Of a stretch of DNA of 64,000 nt, positions 12,581 through 21,744 are shown one piece after another. A program made the translations under genes and the position numbers. The DNA is from Rhizobium glycinendophyticum (GTDB lineage: Bacteria > Pseudomonadota > Alphaproteobacteria > Rhizobiales > Rhizobiaceae): the NCBI RefSeq assembly GCF_006443685.1, contig NZ_VFYP01000001.1, forward strand, positions 2,232,001-2,296,000, written 5' to 3'. The stretch's first letter is position 1. Each line of letters starts with the position of its first letter. The notes under the pieces are model-generated. The model searched no databases. It was not told the origin of the DNA and was given only the letters and a program-made list of their open reading frames with translations.

Positions 12581-14275
12581 ATGCTGGATGAACTGATTTC
12601 CGCCTATGGCAACCGTTTTCTGGTCGCGGCACTTGGGGTCAGTCTGGCGTTGCTGTGTCTTTTCATCGTCCTCTGGGTTCTGCGCAACCGGGCGCCCTCG
12701 CCCTTCGTGCGCGGCGGACGCAACCGTCAGCCGCGTCTGCAGGTGCTGGATGCGGCGGCTGTCGATACCCGCCGGCGCATTGTTCTCATCCGCCGCGACA
12801 ATGTCGAGCATCTCGTCATGATCGGCGGCCCGACGGATCTGGTAATCGAGTCCGGCATTGGCGACGAGCGCCACTATCTCAATGCGCGCGCCGTCCAGGC
12901 GCAGCCGATAGAGGACGAGGCAAGGCTCGCGCAACAGCACGCAGCCAGCCTTCCCGCCACAGAACCGTTCGAGCGCGCCCCGGTGCCCCCCACCGCCATG
13001 GTCGCGCCGAAAGCAGATCTGGTCGAGCGTGATCTGCCAGTAACCGCCCAACAGCAGCCGGCGAAACCACAAGTTGACGCCTCGCATGCCGAAGTCTCTC
13101 AAATCCGCGCACAACAGGCCGCCGCAGCCGATCGCCCGCGCCCGGCCCCGATTGCAGACCGCGATCTGGTCCCGCGACCGACGGCAGAGCAGGCCGCATC
13201 TGTGACGGCTGAACCCGCGAGTCTTTCTCGACCGTCAGTCTCCATTTCAGCCACGCCGGCCAACGCAGCACCGCAACCGGCAGCGGCGCCGATTGTTGCC
13301 GCTGCAGCGACACCAGCGCCCGTGGTGGCGGTGCAGACACCGACACCCCCGGCAAGGCAGTCCGAGCCGGCAAAGGTATATACGCCCAACGCCATACCAC
13401 TTCGGGAACAGCTGAGAGAGACAGAATCCACCTCCGCCACCTTCACTCCGGCACTGCATGCCGCACCGACGGCCCCCGCACCGGTCAGCGCCTCGCAGGC
13501 GGGACGAATGGATAGCCCAACAGCGCCGCTCGGCCGAGTGATCGAGGAGCCGGCGCCGGTCGTTTCGATCGATGCACCGGTTCGGACTTCGGCAAGTGAA
13601 ACGGCAACGGCCCCTGCCGCACAGCCATCACCGAGTGCCGCAGTGACCAGTGAGCCCGACCGTGCCATCGCTGATCTCTCTCTCGAGCAGTCGCAACAGC
13701 GCTTTATCGCCGCTGAGCCTCCCGTGATCGAGCCATCCATTCAGATTTCTTCGCCGGCCGATGATGAGGTCCAGCCCCCTCGTGACGTCGCACCGCCCGT
13801 GCGTGCCGAAATCGACGCCCCCTTGGCCGAAGACGTTCTGGAGGCCGCCCGCGCGCGGGTTCTGTCAGTGTCTGTCAATGAAGGCGCGCCCCGCCCCTTC
13901 GAGGCGGCACGTTTCGCCTCCTCTGGACCGGGCGCCATGACGGCCAATACACAGCAGGGGATTGCTCTCGACGAGAGCCCGACCAGGGACCTCAGCGATT
14001 TCGAGCGCGTCCTGGAAGAGGAAATGGCCCTGCATATTGCAGCCGATCCGGGTCCGCAGAGATCACAGCCGGCAGCCGCGCCGGCCGTTCCCCACCTTCT
14101 GCCAGAAACACGACCGGACCGTCCAAGGCTTCCGATCGGCGCCATCGCTGCCGAGCCACGCGCCTCCGCCACACCTACTGCAAGCGCCAATGCCGCTCAG
14201 CCGGCGGAAGAACCCAATCTGCAGACGGAGATCGCACGGATCTTTGGTGAAATGTCCGCGAGCCGCAATCCGTAA
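12581..14275 (+). CDS. Membrane-anchored protein with FliO-like domain and long Pro/Ala-rich tail
   Basis: A 564-residue protein. I chose the ATG at 12581 (MLDELISAYGNRFLVAALG), which has an AAAGGGAG ribosome site; an upstream ATG adds 30 unlikely residues. One membrane helix lies at about 12-34, followed by RLQVLDAAAVDTRRRIVLIRR (about 50-72), resembling the cytoplasmic part of FliO/MopB flagellar export proteins. From about residue 110 the rest is low-complexity, rich in Ala, Pro, Glu and Gln, and probably disordered, ending in a conserved-looking NLQTEIARIFGEMSASR. No flagellar genes are nearby, so a flagellar role is doubtful. Confidence 0.75.
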   Translation: MLDELISAYGNRFLVAALGVSLALLCLFIVLWVLRNRAPSPFVRGGRNRQPRLQVLDAAAVDTRRRIVLIRRDNVEHLVMIGGPTDLVIESGIGDERHYLNARAVQAQPIEDEARLAQQHAASLPATEPFERAPVPPTAMVAPKADLVERDLPVTAQQQPAKPQVDASHAEVSQIRAQQAAAADRPRPAPIADRDLVPRPTAEQAASVTAEPASLSRPSVSISATPANAAPQPAAAPIVAAAATPAPVVAVQTPTPPARQSEPAKVYTPNAIPLREQLRETESTSATFTPALHAAPTAPAPVSASQAGRMDSPTAPLGRVIEEPAPVVSIDAPVRTSASETATAPAAQPSPSAAVTSEPDRAIADLSLEQSQQRFIAAEPPVIEPSIQISSPADDEVQPPRDVAPPVRAEIDAPLAEDVLEAARARVLSVSVNEGAPRPFEAARFASSGPGAMTANTQQGIALDESPTRDLSDFERVLEEEMALHIAADPGPQRSQPAAAPAVPHLLPETRPDRPRLPIGAIAAEPRASATPTASANAAQPAEEPNLQTEIARIFGEMSASRNP

Positions 14276-14361
14276 ACGATGGACAAGGCTTAGCGTCGGC
14301 TCGTTGATCAGGCCCGCGCTCACCTGCAGCAACCGTCTTGCAAATCACACCAGCCAGCAAA

Positions 14362-14384
14362 AAGGCCCGCCAAAAGCGGGCCTT
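14362..14384 (-). terminator. Terminator of dksA
   Basis: A 9-bp perfect stem (AAGGCCCGC / GCGGGCCTT) with a 5-base loop; on the minus strand it is followed by a run of T, as expected for termination of dksA, whose stop lies 54 bp upstream in transcription. Confidence 0.8.
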
Positions 14385-14437
14385 CGACAAAATGTCGGCA
14401 ATTCGGGTTTTCCACCCGCCGGGCAAGAGCACCGGCT

Positions 14438-14857
14438 TTATTCGTCGCGATAGACCTTTTCCCGGCGCTCGTGACGCTCCTGCGCCTCGATCGACAACGT
14501 CGCGATTGGGCGCGCATCCAGCCGCTTCAGGCCGATCGGCTCGCCTGTCTCTTCGCAGTAGCCGTAAGTGCCGTCTTCGATACGCTGCAGCGCCGCGTCG
14601 ATCTTCGAGATCAGCTTGCGCTGACGGTCGCGGGCTCTGAGTTCAATGGCACGGTCGGTTTCTGAAGAAGCCCGGTCGGCGAGATCCGGATGATTGGCGC
14701 TTTCTTCTGCGAGGTGTTCGAGGGTCTCGCGCGCTTCGCGGAGAATGTCGTTTTTCCAGGCGATCAGCTTTGCCCTGAAATAGGCCCGCTGGTTCGCGTT
14801 CATGAACTCATCGTCTTCCGAGAGCACATAATTGCTAAGATTGATCTTCTCACTCAA
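14438..14857 (-). CDS. dksA: DksA-type RNA polymerase-binding transcription factor
   Basis: A 139-residue DksA/TraR protein that binds the RNA polymerase secondary channel and, with ppGpp, mediates the stringent response. I chose the TTG at 14857 (SEKINLSNYVLSEDD) because AGGAG lies seven bases upstream and DksA homologues begin there; the ATG seven codons upstream overlaps that site. The coiled-coil tip region ESANHPDLADRASSETDRAIELRARDRQ is present. The zinc-finger region reads C-x2-T-x17-S-x2-A (YGYCEETGEPIG ... TLSIEA), so three of the four canonical cysteines are absent. That resembles zinc-independent DksA variants such as Pseudomonas DksA2. Confidence 0.93.
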   Translation of the reverse strand: MSEKINLSNYVLSEDDEFMNANQRAYFRAKLIAWKNDILREARETLEHLAEESANHPDLADRASSETDRAIELRARDRQRKLISKIDAALQRIEDGTYGYCEETGEPIGLKRLDARPIATLSIEAQERHERREKVYRDE

Positions 14858-15132
14858 CGCGATTCTCCTGAAGAACATCTCAATGGGCGGCTGTATATCC
14901 TTTCAACGCAAGCGGTTCAAGCCTTGTGAATGTTTCGCCGGCATTTTTAAATCTGTTATATTTTTGGGCTAAATTTCTATTTTTTAAGCATAAATTGGAT
15001 TGATGCTCGCGCGCGCATGCAGAGCCTACGCTACGGCAGGTTTGCCGGATGCTGGGCTTCACACCGGTTGACGCCGACGCCTCGGACCCGCTAGTTCAGT
15101 AGTCTGGACGATCACACCCGAAAGCCTGACGG

Positions 15133-15624
15133 ATGACGCCTTCGATCTTGGTTCCCAAACGCATCTATCTGCTGCGGCATGCAAAATCCGGTTGGGCAGA
15201 GCCCGGTGGCCGGGATTTCGACCGCAGCCTATCTGATGCCGGATTTGCCGAAGCGGAGCTGCTCGCCGAGACGGCAGCAGACCGGAACTACCGTCCCGAT
15301 CTCGTCATCGCATCCACCGCCAAGCGTTGCCGGCAGACGGCGGAGGCCCTCAACCGGGTCTTCTCCGGCCTGGTCGAATTCCGCTATGTCGACGAACTCT
15401 ACAACGCACCGGCCGAAACCTATCTTGAGATCATGAGCTCGACCCGGGGCATCCCGGCCTTGATGCTGGTCGGGCACAATCCCGCGATCGAGGAGGTTTT
15501 TGCCAACCTCTGCGGCAACGAAACCGTCGCCCGAACCGTGCCGGAAGGTTACCCCACTGCCGGCCTTGCGGTCATTGATGCCGTAGACGACAGCTGGCGC
15601 CTGCGCGATTTCGTCGTCGGCTGA
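15133..15624 (+). CDS. SixA-type phosphohistidine phosphatase (histidine phosphatase family)
   Basis: A 163-residue protein of the histidine phosphatase superfamily. The catalytic RHG-type motif appears as YLLRHAKSGW at about residues 12-21 (the RHAKS form is typical of SixA), with a second catalytic histidine in LMLVGHNP near residue 116. SixA enzymes dephosphorylate phosphohistidine on signalling or phosphotransfer proteins; the substrate here is unknown. The upstream 275 bp are unusually AT-rich and hold no gene. ycjX follows after 145 bp on the same strand. Confidence 0.85.
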   Translation: MTPSILVPKRIYLLRHAKSGWAEPGGRDFDRSLSDAGFAEAELLAETAADRNYRPDLVIASTAKRCRQTAEALNRVFSGLVEFRYVDELYNAPAETYLEIMSSTRGIPALMLVGHNPAIEEVFANLCGNETVARTVPEGYPTAGLAVIDAVDDSWRLRDFVVG

Positions 15625-15769
15625 ACCGGGCTTTTCGCGAAGGTTGGAACGGCAAGTGTGCACTGGCCTTTTTTGGCCATGCTGCAAGGCCTATATCCGA
15701 GGCGTCGCCCGCGCGGCTGCAGACGCGAAAGCGCACCAGCGACCCTTTTTTGCCAGCGCAGGATCCCGA

Positions 15770-17239
15770 ATGCCTCCCTCCCTAACCAGCCTGACCGATG
15801 AAGCCGCGATCGCCTTCGACAATCTGACGGACCGTGCGGCCCATTTGATCAACCCGACGATCCGCCTCGGCGTCACGGGCCTGTCGCGCGCCGGCAAAAC
15901 GGTCTTCATCTCGTCGCTGGTGCACAACCTGCTGCATGGCGGCCGTCTTCCACTGTTCGAGCCGCTGCGGGCCGGCCGCATAACGGCAACGTCGCTGCAG
16001 GAGCAGCCCGACGACGCCGTGCCGCGTTTCCGGTATGAGGACCATATTCGCGCGCTGGTGGACGACCGCATCTGGCCGGACTCGACGCGCGCCATTTCCG
16101 AGCTTCGGCTGACCATCGAGTACCGCAGCGCCAGCGCCTGGAGCCGCATGCTGTCCCCCGGTCGCCTGTCGATCGACATCGTCGACTATCCAGGCGAATG
16201 GCTGCTCGACCTGCCGTTGCTCGGTCAGGACTATCGGAGTTTTTCCGAAGCGACGACGACCCTCGCTCGAACCGGGATCCGCGCTGAGCTCTCCCGTCCC
16301 TGGCTGGACCTCGCCGAAACCATAGACCCGGACGCGCCCGCAGACGAGATGACGGCTCGGCGACTGGCGGAAGCCTTCGCCGAATACCTGCGCCACTGCA
16401 AGTCGGACGAGCGTTCGCTTTCCACCCTGCCGCCTGGCCGTTTCCTGATGCCGGGCGACCTCGAAGGATCCCCTGCCCTCACATTCGCCCCGCTTCCCGC
16501 ACTCCCCGAAGGACGGGCCCCGAAAGGCTCGCTCCGGGCGATGATGGAGCGCCGCTTCGAGGCCTACAAATCGGTGGTGGTGAAGCCATTCTTCCGCGAA
16601 CATTTCGCGCGGCTCGATCGCCAAATCGTCCTTGTCGACGCGCTACAGGCGATCAATCGTGGCCCGGAGGCCGTCCAGGATCTGGAGCGGGCGCTCGCGG
16701 AAGTGCTCGCCTGCTTCCGCGCCGGTTCGAACTCTTTCCTCACCTCGCTCGTGCGTCGTCGCATCGACCGCGTGCTGGTCGCCGCCACCAAGGCGGATCA
16801 CCTGCATCATGAAAGCCATGATCGGCTGGAAATACTGACTCGTCGCCTCGTCAATCGCGCGATCCGCAGCATCGACATGAACGGCGCAGGCATCGAGGTC
16901 ATGGCGCTTGCCTCCGTGCGCGCCACCCGCGAAGCAAACGTCAAGCAGGACGGCCACGACCTGCCCGTCATCGTGGGCACTCCGATGGCCGGGGAGCGGA
17001 TCGGCCAGGAAACCTTCGACGGCAACCGGAAGACCGCCGTTTTCCCCGGCGACCTGCCGCAGGATCCGGAAGCCTATTTTCGCTCTGTCGACCAGGGCGA
17101 TGCATCTGTTTTGCCGGACCTCAGTATCGTCCGTTTCCGCCCGCCCCATCTCGACGAAAAGGCTGGCATCACGCTTTCGGTGCCGCATATCCGCCTCGAC
17201 AGGGCATTGCAATTTCTGCTGGGGGACCGCCTCACATGA
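15770..17239 (+). CDS. ycjX: YcjX family P-loop protein (DUF463)
   Basis: A 489-residue GTPase-like protein of the YcjX family, soluble, of poorly known role and stress-linked in Escherichia coli. The P-loop is visible as GVTGLSRAGKTVFISSLVHNLL near residue 35. The family stretch LSIDIVDYPGEWLLDLPLL and the later DRVLVAATKADHLHH (guanine-specificity-like) are present. I chose the ATG at 15770 (MPPSLTSLTDEAAIAF); the open frame begins 42 codons earlier without similarity. It overlaps the next gene by four bases, so the two are translationally coupled. Confidence 0.9.
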   Translation: MPPSLTSLTDEAAIAFDNLTDRAAHLINPTIRLGVTGLSRAGKTVFISSLVHNLLHGGRLPLFEPLRAGRITATSLQEQPDDAVPRFRYEDHIRALVDDRIWPDSTRAISELRLTIEYRSASAWSRMLSPGRLSIDIVDYPGEWLLDLPLLGQDYRSFSEATTTLARTGIRAELSRPWLDLAETIDPDAPADEMTARRLAEAFAEYLRHCKSDERSLSTLPPGRFLMPGDLEGSPALTFAPLPALPEGRAPKGSLRAMMERRFEAYKSVVVKPFFREHFARLDRQIVLVDALQAINRGPEAVQDLERALAEVLACFRAGSNSFLTSLVRRRIDRVLVAATKADHLHHESHDRLEILTRRLVNRAIRSIDMNGAGIEVMALASVRATREANVKQDGHDLPVIVGTPMAGERIGQETFDGNRKTAVFPGDLPQDPEAYFRSVDQGDASVLPDLSIVRFRPPHLDEKAGITLSVPHIRLDRALQFLLGDRLT

Positions 17240-18339
17240 CCAAGAGAACCGGACAGGACGAAACGTCCCGCGCATCCGCGCCGGGCCGCACACCGACAGC
17301 CTTCACCGTCGAGCCTGACACGACGCGAATCGAGAACCGCCGGGTCGAGAAGACTAGCCGCGCGCCGCGCAGCTTTTCCGGCGAGATCGAGATTGTGCCG
17401 GATGAACGAGATCCTTTCACCGGCGCCGCAAGCGAGGCCGAGAGTTTGCCGGTCGCGCTTCCGCGTCGACGCCGCTTTTCCTTCGCCCGTATCGCAATCG
17501 GTGCATTTGGCTTCCTGCTTTCGCTCGCCTTTGGGCTCTGGGTCGACCGCCTGATCCGCGATCTCTTCTCCCGTGCCGACTGGCTCGGCTATACGGCTAT
17601 CGCAGTGCTCGCAGTCGGCATTTCTGCCCTGATCATCGCCGTCGGGCGGGAGGTCGCGGGGCTCTATCGGCTGGACGCGGTGCAGAACCTCAAAGCCGAT
17701 GCGCAGGTGGCGGCATCAAGCATGAAGCGCAAGGACGCCACCGCCGTCGTCAACCGCCTGTCGAGCCTTGTCGCCCATCGTCCGGAAACGGCGCGCGGTC
17801 GTAAGACATTAAAATCTGTCGAGGAAGACATCATCGACGCGCCGCAGCTGATCGATCTTGCCGAACGGGAATTGCTCGGCCCGCTCGACATCAAAGCCCG
17901 TGCGCTGATTCTGACTTCCTCCAAAAGGGTCTCCGTCGTGACCGCTGTCAGCCCGCGGGCGCTGGTCGATCTGGCCTATGTCCTGTTCGAGGTGGTGCGA
18001 CTGGTGCGAGCCATGGCCGAGCTTTACGGGGGGCGGCCGGGCTCCCTCGGCATGCTGCGGCTGCTGAAAGATGTTTTTGCCCATCTCGCCGTGACCGGTT
18101 CGATCGCGATCGGCGACGGGTTGGCGCAACAGGTGCTCGGCCATGGACTTGCCGCCCGACTATCGAGCCGCCTCGGCGAAGGCGTGATCAACGGATTGAT
18201 GACGGCCCGCATCGGGATCGCCGCCATGGACCTCTGCAGACCGCTGCCTTTCCGCGCCAGCAAACGCCCCGGAATCAGCGATTTCATCGGCGACCTGACA
18301 CCAAGCATGACCGGTAAAAGTGACGGCGGGACCGCCTGA
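17236..18339 (+). CDS. ycjF: YcjF family membrane protein (DUF697 / TIGR01620)
   Basis: A 367-residue inner-membrane protein. A charged N-terminal region (1-80) is followed by two membrane helices at about 85-107 and 117-137 (FARIAIGAFGFLLSLAFGLWV, YTAIAVLAVGISALIIAVG). The DUF697-type C-terminal domain includes VSPRALVDLAYVLFEVVRLVRAMAELYGGRPG. Its ATG overlaps the ycjX stop (ATGA), the standard arrangement of this pair. The biochemical role is unknown. Confidence 0.9.
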   Translation: MTKRTGQDETSRASAPGRTPTAFTVEPDTTRIENRRVEKTSRAPRSFSGEIEIVPDERDPFTGAASEAESLPVALPRRRRFSFARIAIGAFGFLLSLAFGLWVDRLIRDLFSRADWLGYTAIAVLAVGISALIIAVGREVAGLYRLDAVQNLKADAQVAASSMKRKDATAVVNRLSSLVAHRPETARGRKTLKSVEEDIIDAPQLIDLAERELLGPLDIKARALILTSSKRVSVVTAVSPRALVDLAYVLFEVVRLVRAMAELYGGRPGSLGMLRLLKDVFAHLAVTGSIAIGDGLAQQVLGHGLAARLSSRLGEGVINGLMTARIGIAAMDLCRPLPFRASKRPGISDFIGDLTPSMTGKSDGGTA

Positions 18340-18480
18340 GTCTTTTCAGTCACACAGCGAGATCGAGTGCTGTTTGCCAATTGTCGAAAGTCTCAATTGA
18401 GGCTATTGGCAATGATGCATTAACCATTATTCCGCTAGGGTTCTTGCGGGGCTTCTGGTTTCTCGTACCAAGGTAAATCG

Positions 18481-19032
18481 ATGTTTGACCGCTTCTCGAC
18501 AGTCGGCCGCTGCGCCGCAATTTTAGCTGCCGCGACTCTGCTGCCGGTCGCAGCCGCCGATGCTGCTTCGCGTGACAAGCGCTTTTTCGAATCGGTCGCC
18601 GGCGTCTGGAAAGGCCCGGGCGAGATCGTAGCCGGCAAGTACAAGGGCACCAAGTTCACTTGCAACTTGATCGGCCTGCCGTCTGAAGGCAAGGAAACCG
18701 GCCTGAAACTCGACGGCACCTGCCGCGTCGGCGTGTTCAGCCAGCCGATGTCGGCGGTCATCTCGCAGAACGGCGGCTCATACAAGGGCCAGTTCCTCGA
18801 CGGTGCAGACGGCAAGGGCCTCGACATCGTCTCGGGCACCATAACGGGCAATCGCGCCGTCATGGGCATCAACCGCGCCAAGCTGAACGGCGCGATGGTC
18901 GCTCGCCTCGAGCAGGACGATGCGATGAACATCACGATTTCGGTGAAGGTCGAAGATCGCATGATCCCGGTGATCGGCCTGAAGCTGAACCGCCAGGCAA
19001 CCGCCATGGCCGAGACTGCGGACAACGAATAA
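18481..19032 (+). CDS. Secreted protein of unknown function
   Basis: A 183-residue protein with a clear signal peptide (about residues 1-28, hydrophobic AAILAAATLLPVAAA and a cleavage-like ADAAS). The mature part is beta-rich and contains FESVAGVWKGPGEIVAGKYKGTKFTCNL, suggestive of a small lipocalin-like barrel, but I do not recognise a named family. A single TTAACCAT element, a CtrA-type half site, lies at 18420-18427, 53 bp upstream. It is convergent with folK. Confidence 0.65.
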   Translation: MFDRFSTVGRCAAILAAATLLPVAAADAASRDKRFFESVAGVWKGPGEIVAGKYKGTKFTCNLIGLPSEGKETGLKLDGTCRVGVFSQPMSAVISQNGGSYKGQFLDGADGKGLDIVSGTITGNRAVMGINRAKLNGAMVARLEQDDAMNITISVKVEDRMIPVIGLKLNRQATAMAETADNE

Positions 19033-19070
19033 CAGCCGCACGCCTCACCAGAACTGCTCACCGATAAGGT

Positions 19071-19598
19071 TCAACCGCGCCACCAGGCGCGGTTTTCGTT
19101 TGCAACGGCAATGCCAGCACCATCTGCCTGGGCCAGCCAGTCAGCCACACTGCGTTGAGACACGGTCATGTCGCCAGCGAAATCGGCAAGCGGCATCAGC
19201 ACGAAGGCACGCTCCGTCATGCGTGGATGCGGGATCGTCAAGTGCTCGGTATGCAGCGCTATCGCCTCATAGGTCAGGATATCAATATCGATCGTTCGCG
19301 GTCCCCAGCGCTCGATGCGCACCCGCTTCATATCCCGTTCGATTTCCAGACACGCGAAAAGCAGCGCCTGCGGATCGAGCAGGGTCTCGACAGCCGCACA
19401 GCAATTGTAGAAATCCGCCTGGTCGGTCTTTCCCCAAGGCGGCGTGCGGTAAAGCCGCGACACCTCGGTCACGCGACAGTCGTCGCGACTGTCGAGGCGG
19501 CGCAGCGCCTCTGCCATCGCGGCCTGCGGATCGCCAATATTGCCACCAAGACCGAGCGTGGCGAAGTGCCACGCGTTACGTTCTGAACTGTTCAACAC
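19071..19598 (-). CDS. folK: 6-hydroxymethyl-7,8-dihydropterin pyrophosphokinase
   Basis: A 175-residue enzyme transferring pyrophosphate from ATP to 6-hydroxymethyl-dihydropterin, the step before dihydropteroate synthase. Motifs: LGLGGNIGDP near the N-terminus, TPPWGKTDQADFYNC, and the signature RWGPRTIDIDILTY with its metal-binding DIDI; then IPHPRMTERAFVLMPL. The start is a GTG at 19598 that overlaps the end of folB by 23 bases. It is the last gene of folP-folB-folK. Confidence 0.95.
   Translation of the reverse strand: MLNSSERNAWHFATLGLGGNIGDPQAAMAEALRRLDSRDDCRVTEVSRLYRTPPWGKTDQADFYNCCAAVETLLDPQALLFACLEIERDMKRVRIERWGPRTIDIDILTYEAIALHTEHLTIPHPRMTERAFVLMPLADFAGDMTVSQRSVADWLAQADGAGIAVANENRAWWRG
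19073..19094 (+). terminator. Terminator of the secreted-protein gene, overlapping the 3' end of folK
   Basis: Perfect 9-bp stem (AACCGCGCC / GGCGCGGTT, loop ACCA) followed by TTCGTTT on the plus strand. It lies 40 bp after the secreted-protein stop and falls inside the last codons of the convergent folK. Confidence 0.65.
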
Positions 19599-19947
19599 TC
19601 ACCTGCACATGGTCTAGGATCCCGGCGATCGGGGCACTGGGCTTGCGCACGGTGATCCGGCAGCGCAGCATTCCGGGAAAACGATCAAGAAGCCCGCGGG
19701 CGATTGCCAGCGCCAGCGCCTCGATCAACTGCCGGCGGCTGCCAGTCACGATCTCCTGGATAATCTCGAAGGCGATGCCGTAATGCACCGTCCCCTCGAG
19801 CGTATCCGTCTCCGCAGCCTCTAGCGCATCAACATCGAACTCCGCATCGACGAAAAAGCGCTGACCGAGCACGCCCTCCTCGGGAAAGACGCCGTGATGG
19901 GCATAGAAGGCGCAGTTCTTCAGGGTGATCGTAAAAATGCCGCTCAT
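19576..19947 (-). CDS. folB: Dihydroneopterin aldolase
   Basis: A 123-residue folate enzyme that splits dihydroneopterin into 6-hydroxymethyl-dihydropterin and glycolaldehyde. Family features include LKNCAFYAHHGVFPEEGVLGQRF with the conserved glutamate, VHYGIAFEIIQEIV and the C-terminal VRKPSAPI with the catalytic lysine. Length is normal. The ATG overlaps the folP stop by four bases and its 3' end overlaps folK, so the operon is tightly coupled. Confidence 0.95.
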   Translation of the reverse strand: MSGIFTITLKNCAFYAHHGVFPEEGVLGQRFFVDAEFDVDALEAAETDTLEGTVHYGIAFEIIQEIVTGSRRQLIEALALAIARGLLDRFPGMLRCRITVRKPSAPIAGILDHVQVSVEQFRT

Positions 19948-20819
19948 GTCTTGGCGCTCCCTGCAGTCTCGATCCGTCCTTGCGCCGCCAGCATAGCATC
20001 GGCCATGGCAAGAGCGTCCCGGTTGATCGCGACATTGTGGACCCGGAAAACGGAGGCTCCCTTCAATCGGAGCGCCACGGTCGTCGCAGCCGTTGCAGCG
20101 TCCCGCTCAGAGGCATCCCGGCCGGTGATGCTGCCGAGGAAACGCTTGCGGGACGTGCCCACCAGAAGCGGCAAGCCGAAGTCATGCAGTTCCTCGATGC
20201 GCGAAAGAAGCACCATATTCTCCTCCACCGTTTCCTTGGCGAAGCCGAAACCGGGATCGAGCATGATTGTTTCCTGCGCAACACCGGCAGCTTCCGCGAT
20301 CGCCAACGACCGGGCGAAGAACCAGCGCTGGTCCTCGATCGGATCTGCGAGCTTCTCGCGGCCGCGTCCCGTATGCATGATGCAGAGCCCGGCCCCGAAG
20401 CGGGACGCCACATCGGCGATCTCCGGCTCGCGCTGCAGGCCATGGACGTCGTTGATGATATGCGCGCCGGCCTCGACCGCCGCGAGCGCCGTGCTCGCAC
20501 GATAGGTGTCGATCGACAGCAGCGCCCCGGTGCGACCGGAAAGTTCACGGATCACCGGAAGCACCCGCGCCAACTCCTCGTCGGCACTGACGGGTGCGGC
20601 GCCGGGCCGTGTCGATTCCCCGCCGATATCGAGGATCTGCGCGCCGTCCTCGACACACTGCAGCGCATGAGAAACGGCCGCCACCGTATTGTCGTGCAAC
20701 CCGCCATCGGAAAAGGAGTCGGGCGTCACATTGATGATTGCCATCAGTGCACCGCGTTCCGTTATGTCGAGGTTGCGGCCATGCGCCACACGCCAAATTG
20801 TCCGTTTGCCGGTCGCCAA
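19944..20819 (-). CDS. folP: Dihydropteroate synthase
   Basis: A 291-residue TIM-barrel enzyme condensing hydroxymethyl-dihydropterin pyrophosphate with p-aminobenzoate; the sulfonamide target. Motifs: MAIINVTPDSFSDGG, DIGGESTRPGA, SIDTYRAS, DPGFGFAKETVEEN, and LVGTSRKRFLG. The chosen start is a TTG at 20819 with AGAGGA about ten bases upstream. A start inside the VAH segment is less likely, because the family has some 25 residues before MAIINVTP. First gene of folP-folB-folK; divergent from the DUF922 gene. Confidence 0.95.
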   Translation of the reverse strand: MATGKRTIWRVAHGRNLDITERGALMAIINVTPDSFSDGGLHDNTVAAVSHALQCVEDGAQILDIGGESTRPGAAPVSADEELARVLPVIRELSGRTGALLSIDTYRASTALAAVEAGAHIINDVHGLQREPEIADVASRFGAGLCIMHTGRGREKLADPIEDQRWFFARSLAIAEAAGVAQETIMLDPGFGFAKETVEENMVLLSRIEELHDFGLPLLVGTSRKRFLGSITGRDASERDAATAATTVALRLKGASVFRVHNVAINRDALAMADAMLAAQGRIETAGSAKT

Positions 20820-20936
20820 CTGGGTTCTATCCTCTCGACGGAAATCTGCGAAGCTGCGATAGTGGAGCTGCGTTGGCTATGCCCCAAGGGCGAGGCGAAC
20901 ACAACATCGCGGACATGAAACATCGCGGATAGAAGC

Positions 20937-21557
20937 ATGACATCATACAGCCGTCTGTGGGCGATGCTCATATTGGGCGCCCTGACCGGCCTCTTCCCGA
21001 ACGCGGCGCAATCGGAAACCATCGTTCGCAAATCCATCAGCTATTTCCAGATCGGCGGCACCACGGCGTCGGATCTCGATGATGAACTCGCCCGCAAGGG
21101 TCCCTTCACGCAGGCGACAGGCAACCGGCATCCCGGCGCCACCCAGATCCGCTTCGGCGGCGACCTCACCTACACGAAACGCGGCACGCGCTGCGCGGTC
21201 GAAGGTGCGACAGTGACGCTAGAAACCAAGATCATCCTACCCCGCTGGAAGAACCGCAAACGGGCCTCGGCCGAAATGGCCATGATCTGGGACGCACTCT
21301 CTGCCGACATCAAGCGGCATGAGGAGCGCCACGCCGAAATTGCCCGCCAGCACGCTAAGCTTCTCGAAGCACGGCTGATGAAACTTCGGCCTGAGCGGGA
21401 TTGCGAGCGTCTTCAGGAAAAGGTCACGGCTGTGACCGACGAAGTCACGCGCGCTCATGACGCCGCGCAGATGAAGTTCGATCGCATTGAGTCGCAGAAC
21501 TTCGAGGATCGCATGCTGCGCATCCTCCGCCACCGCAGTGGCAACGCGCAGAATTAA
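20937..21557 (+). CDS. Secreted DUF922 protein, putative zinc protease
   Basis: A 206-residue exported protein with a signal peptide (about 1-26, cleavage near NAAQSE). The DUF922 domain shows an HEERH motif (KRHEERHAEIARQHAK, about residues 120-135), a zinc-metalloprotease-like HExxH. The preceding segment TLETKIILPRWKNRKRASAEMAMIWDAL also fits the family. Location is probably periplasmic; substrate unknown. It diverges from folP, with 117 bp between starts. Confidence 0.8.
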   Translation: MTSYSRLWAMLILGALTGLFPNAAQSETIVRKSISYFQIGGTTASDLDDELARKGPFTQATGNRHPGATQIRFGGDLTYTKRGTRCAVEGATVTLETKIILPRWKNRKRASAEMAMIWDALSADIKRHEERHAEIARQHAKLLEARLMKLRPERDCERLQEKVTAVTDEVTRAHDAAQMKFDRIESQNFEDRMLRILRHRSGNAQN

Positions 21558-21744
21558 CAGCAAATCACCACTCAATTTTGACAGGCCGCATTGGCAGCAA
21601 CGCCACGGCTTGCCCGAAACTTGCACCGCAGCCTGTGAATAACCGGCGATTTCTGCTCGTGGCTCTTGATACAAAACTTAAATATAAGTGTCATCGAAAA
21701 CGTTGATTGAGCGTTCCCGATTTTTCCCTGTTCTCCCGGCGCGT

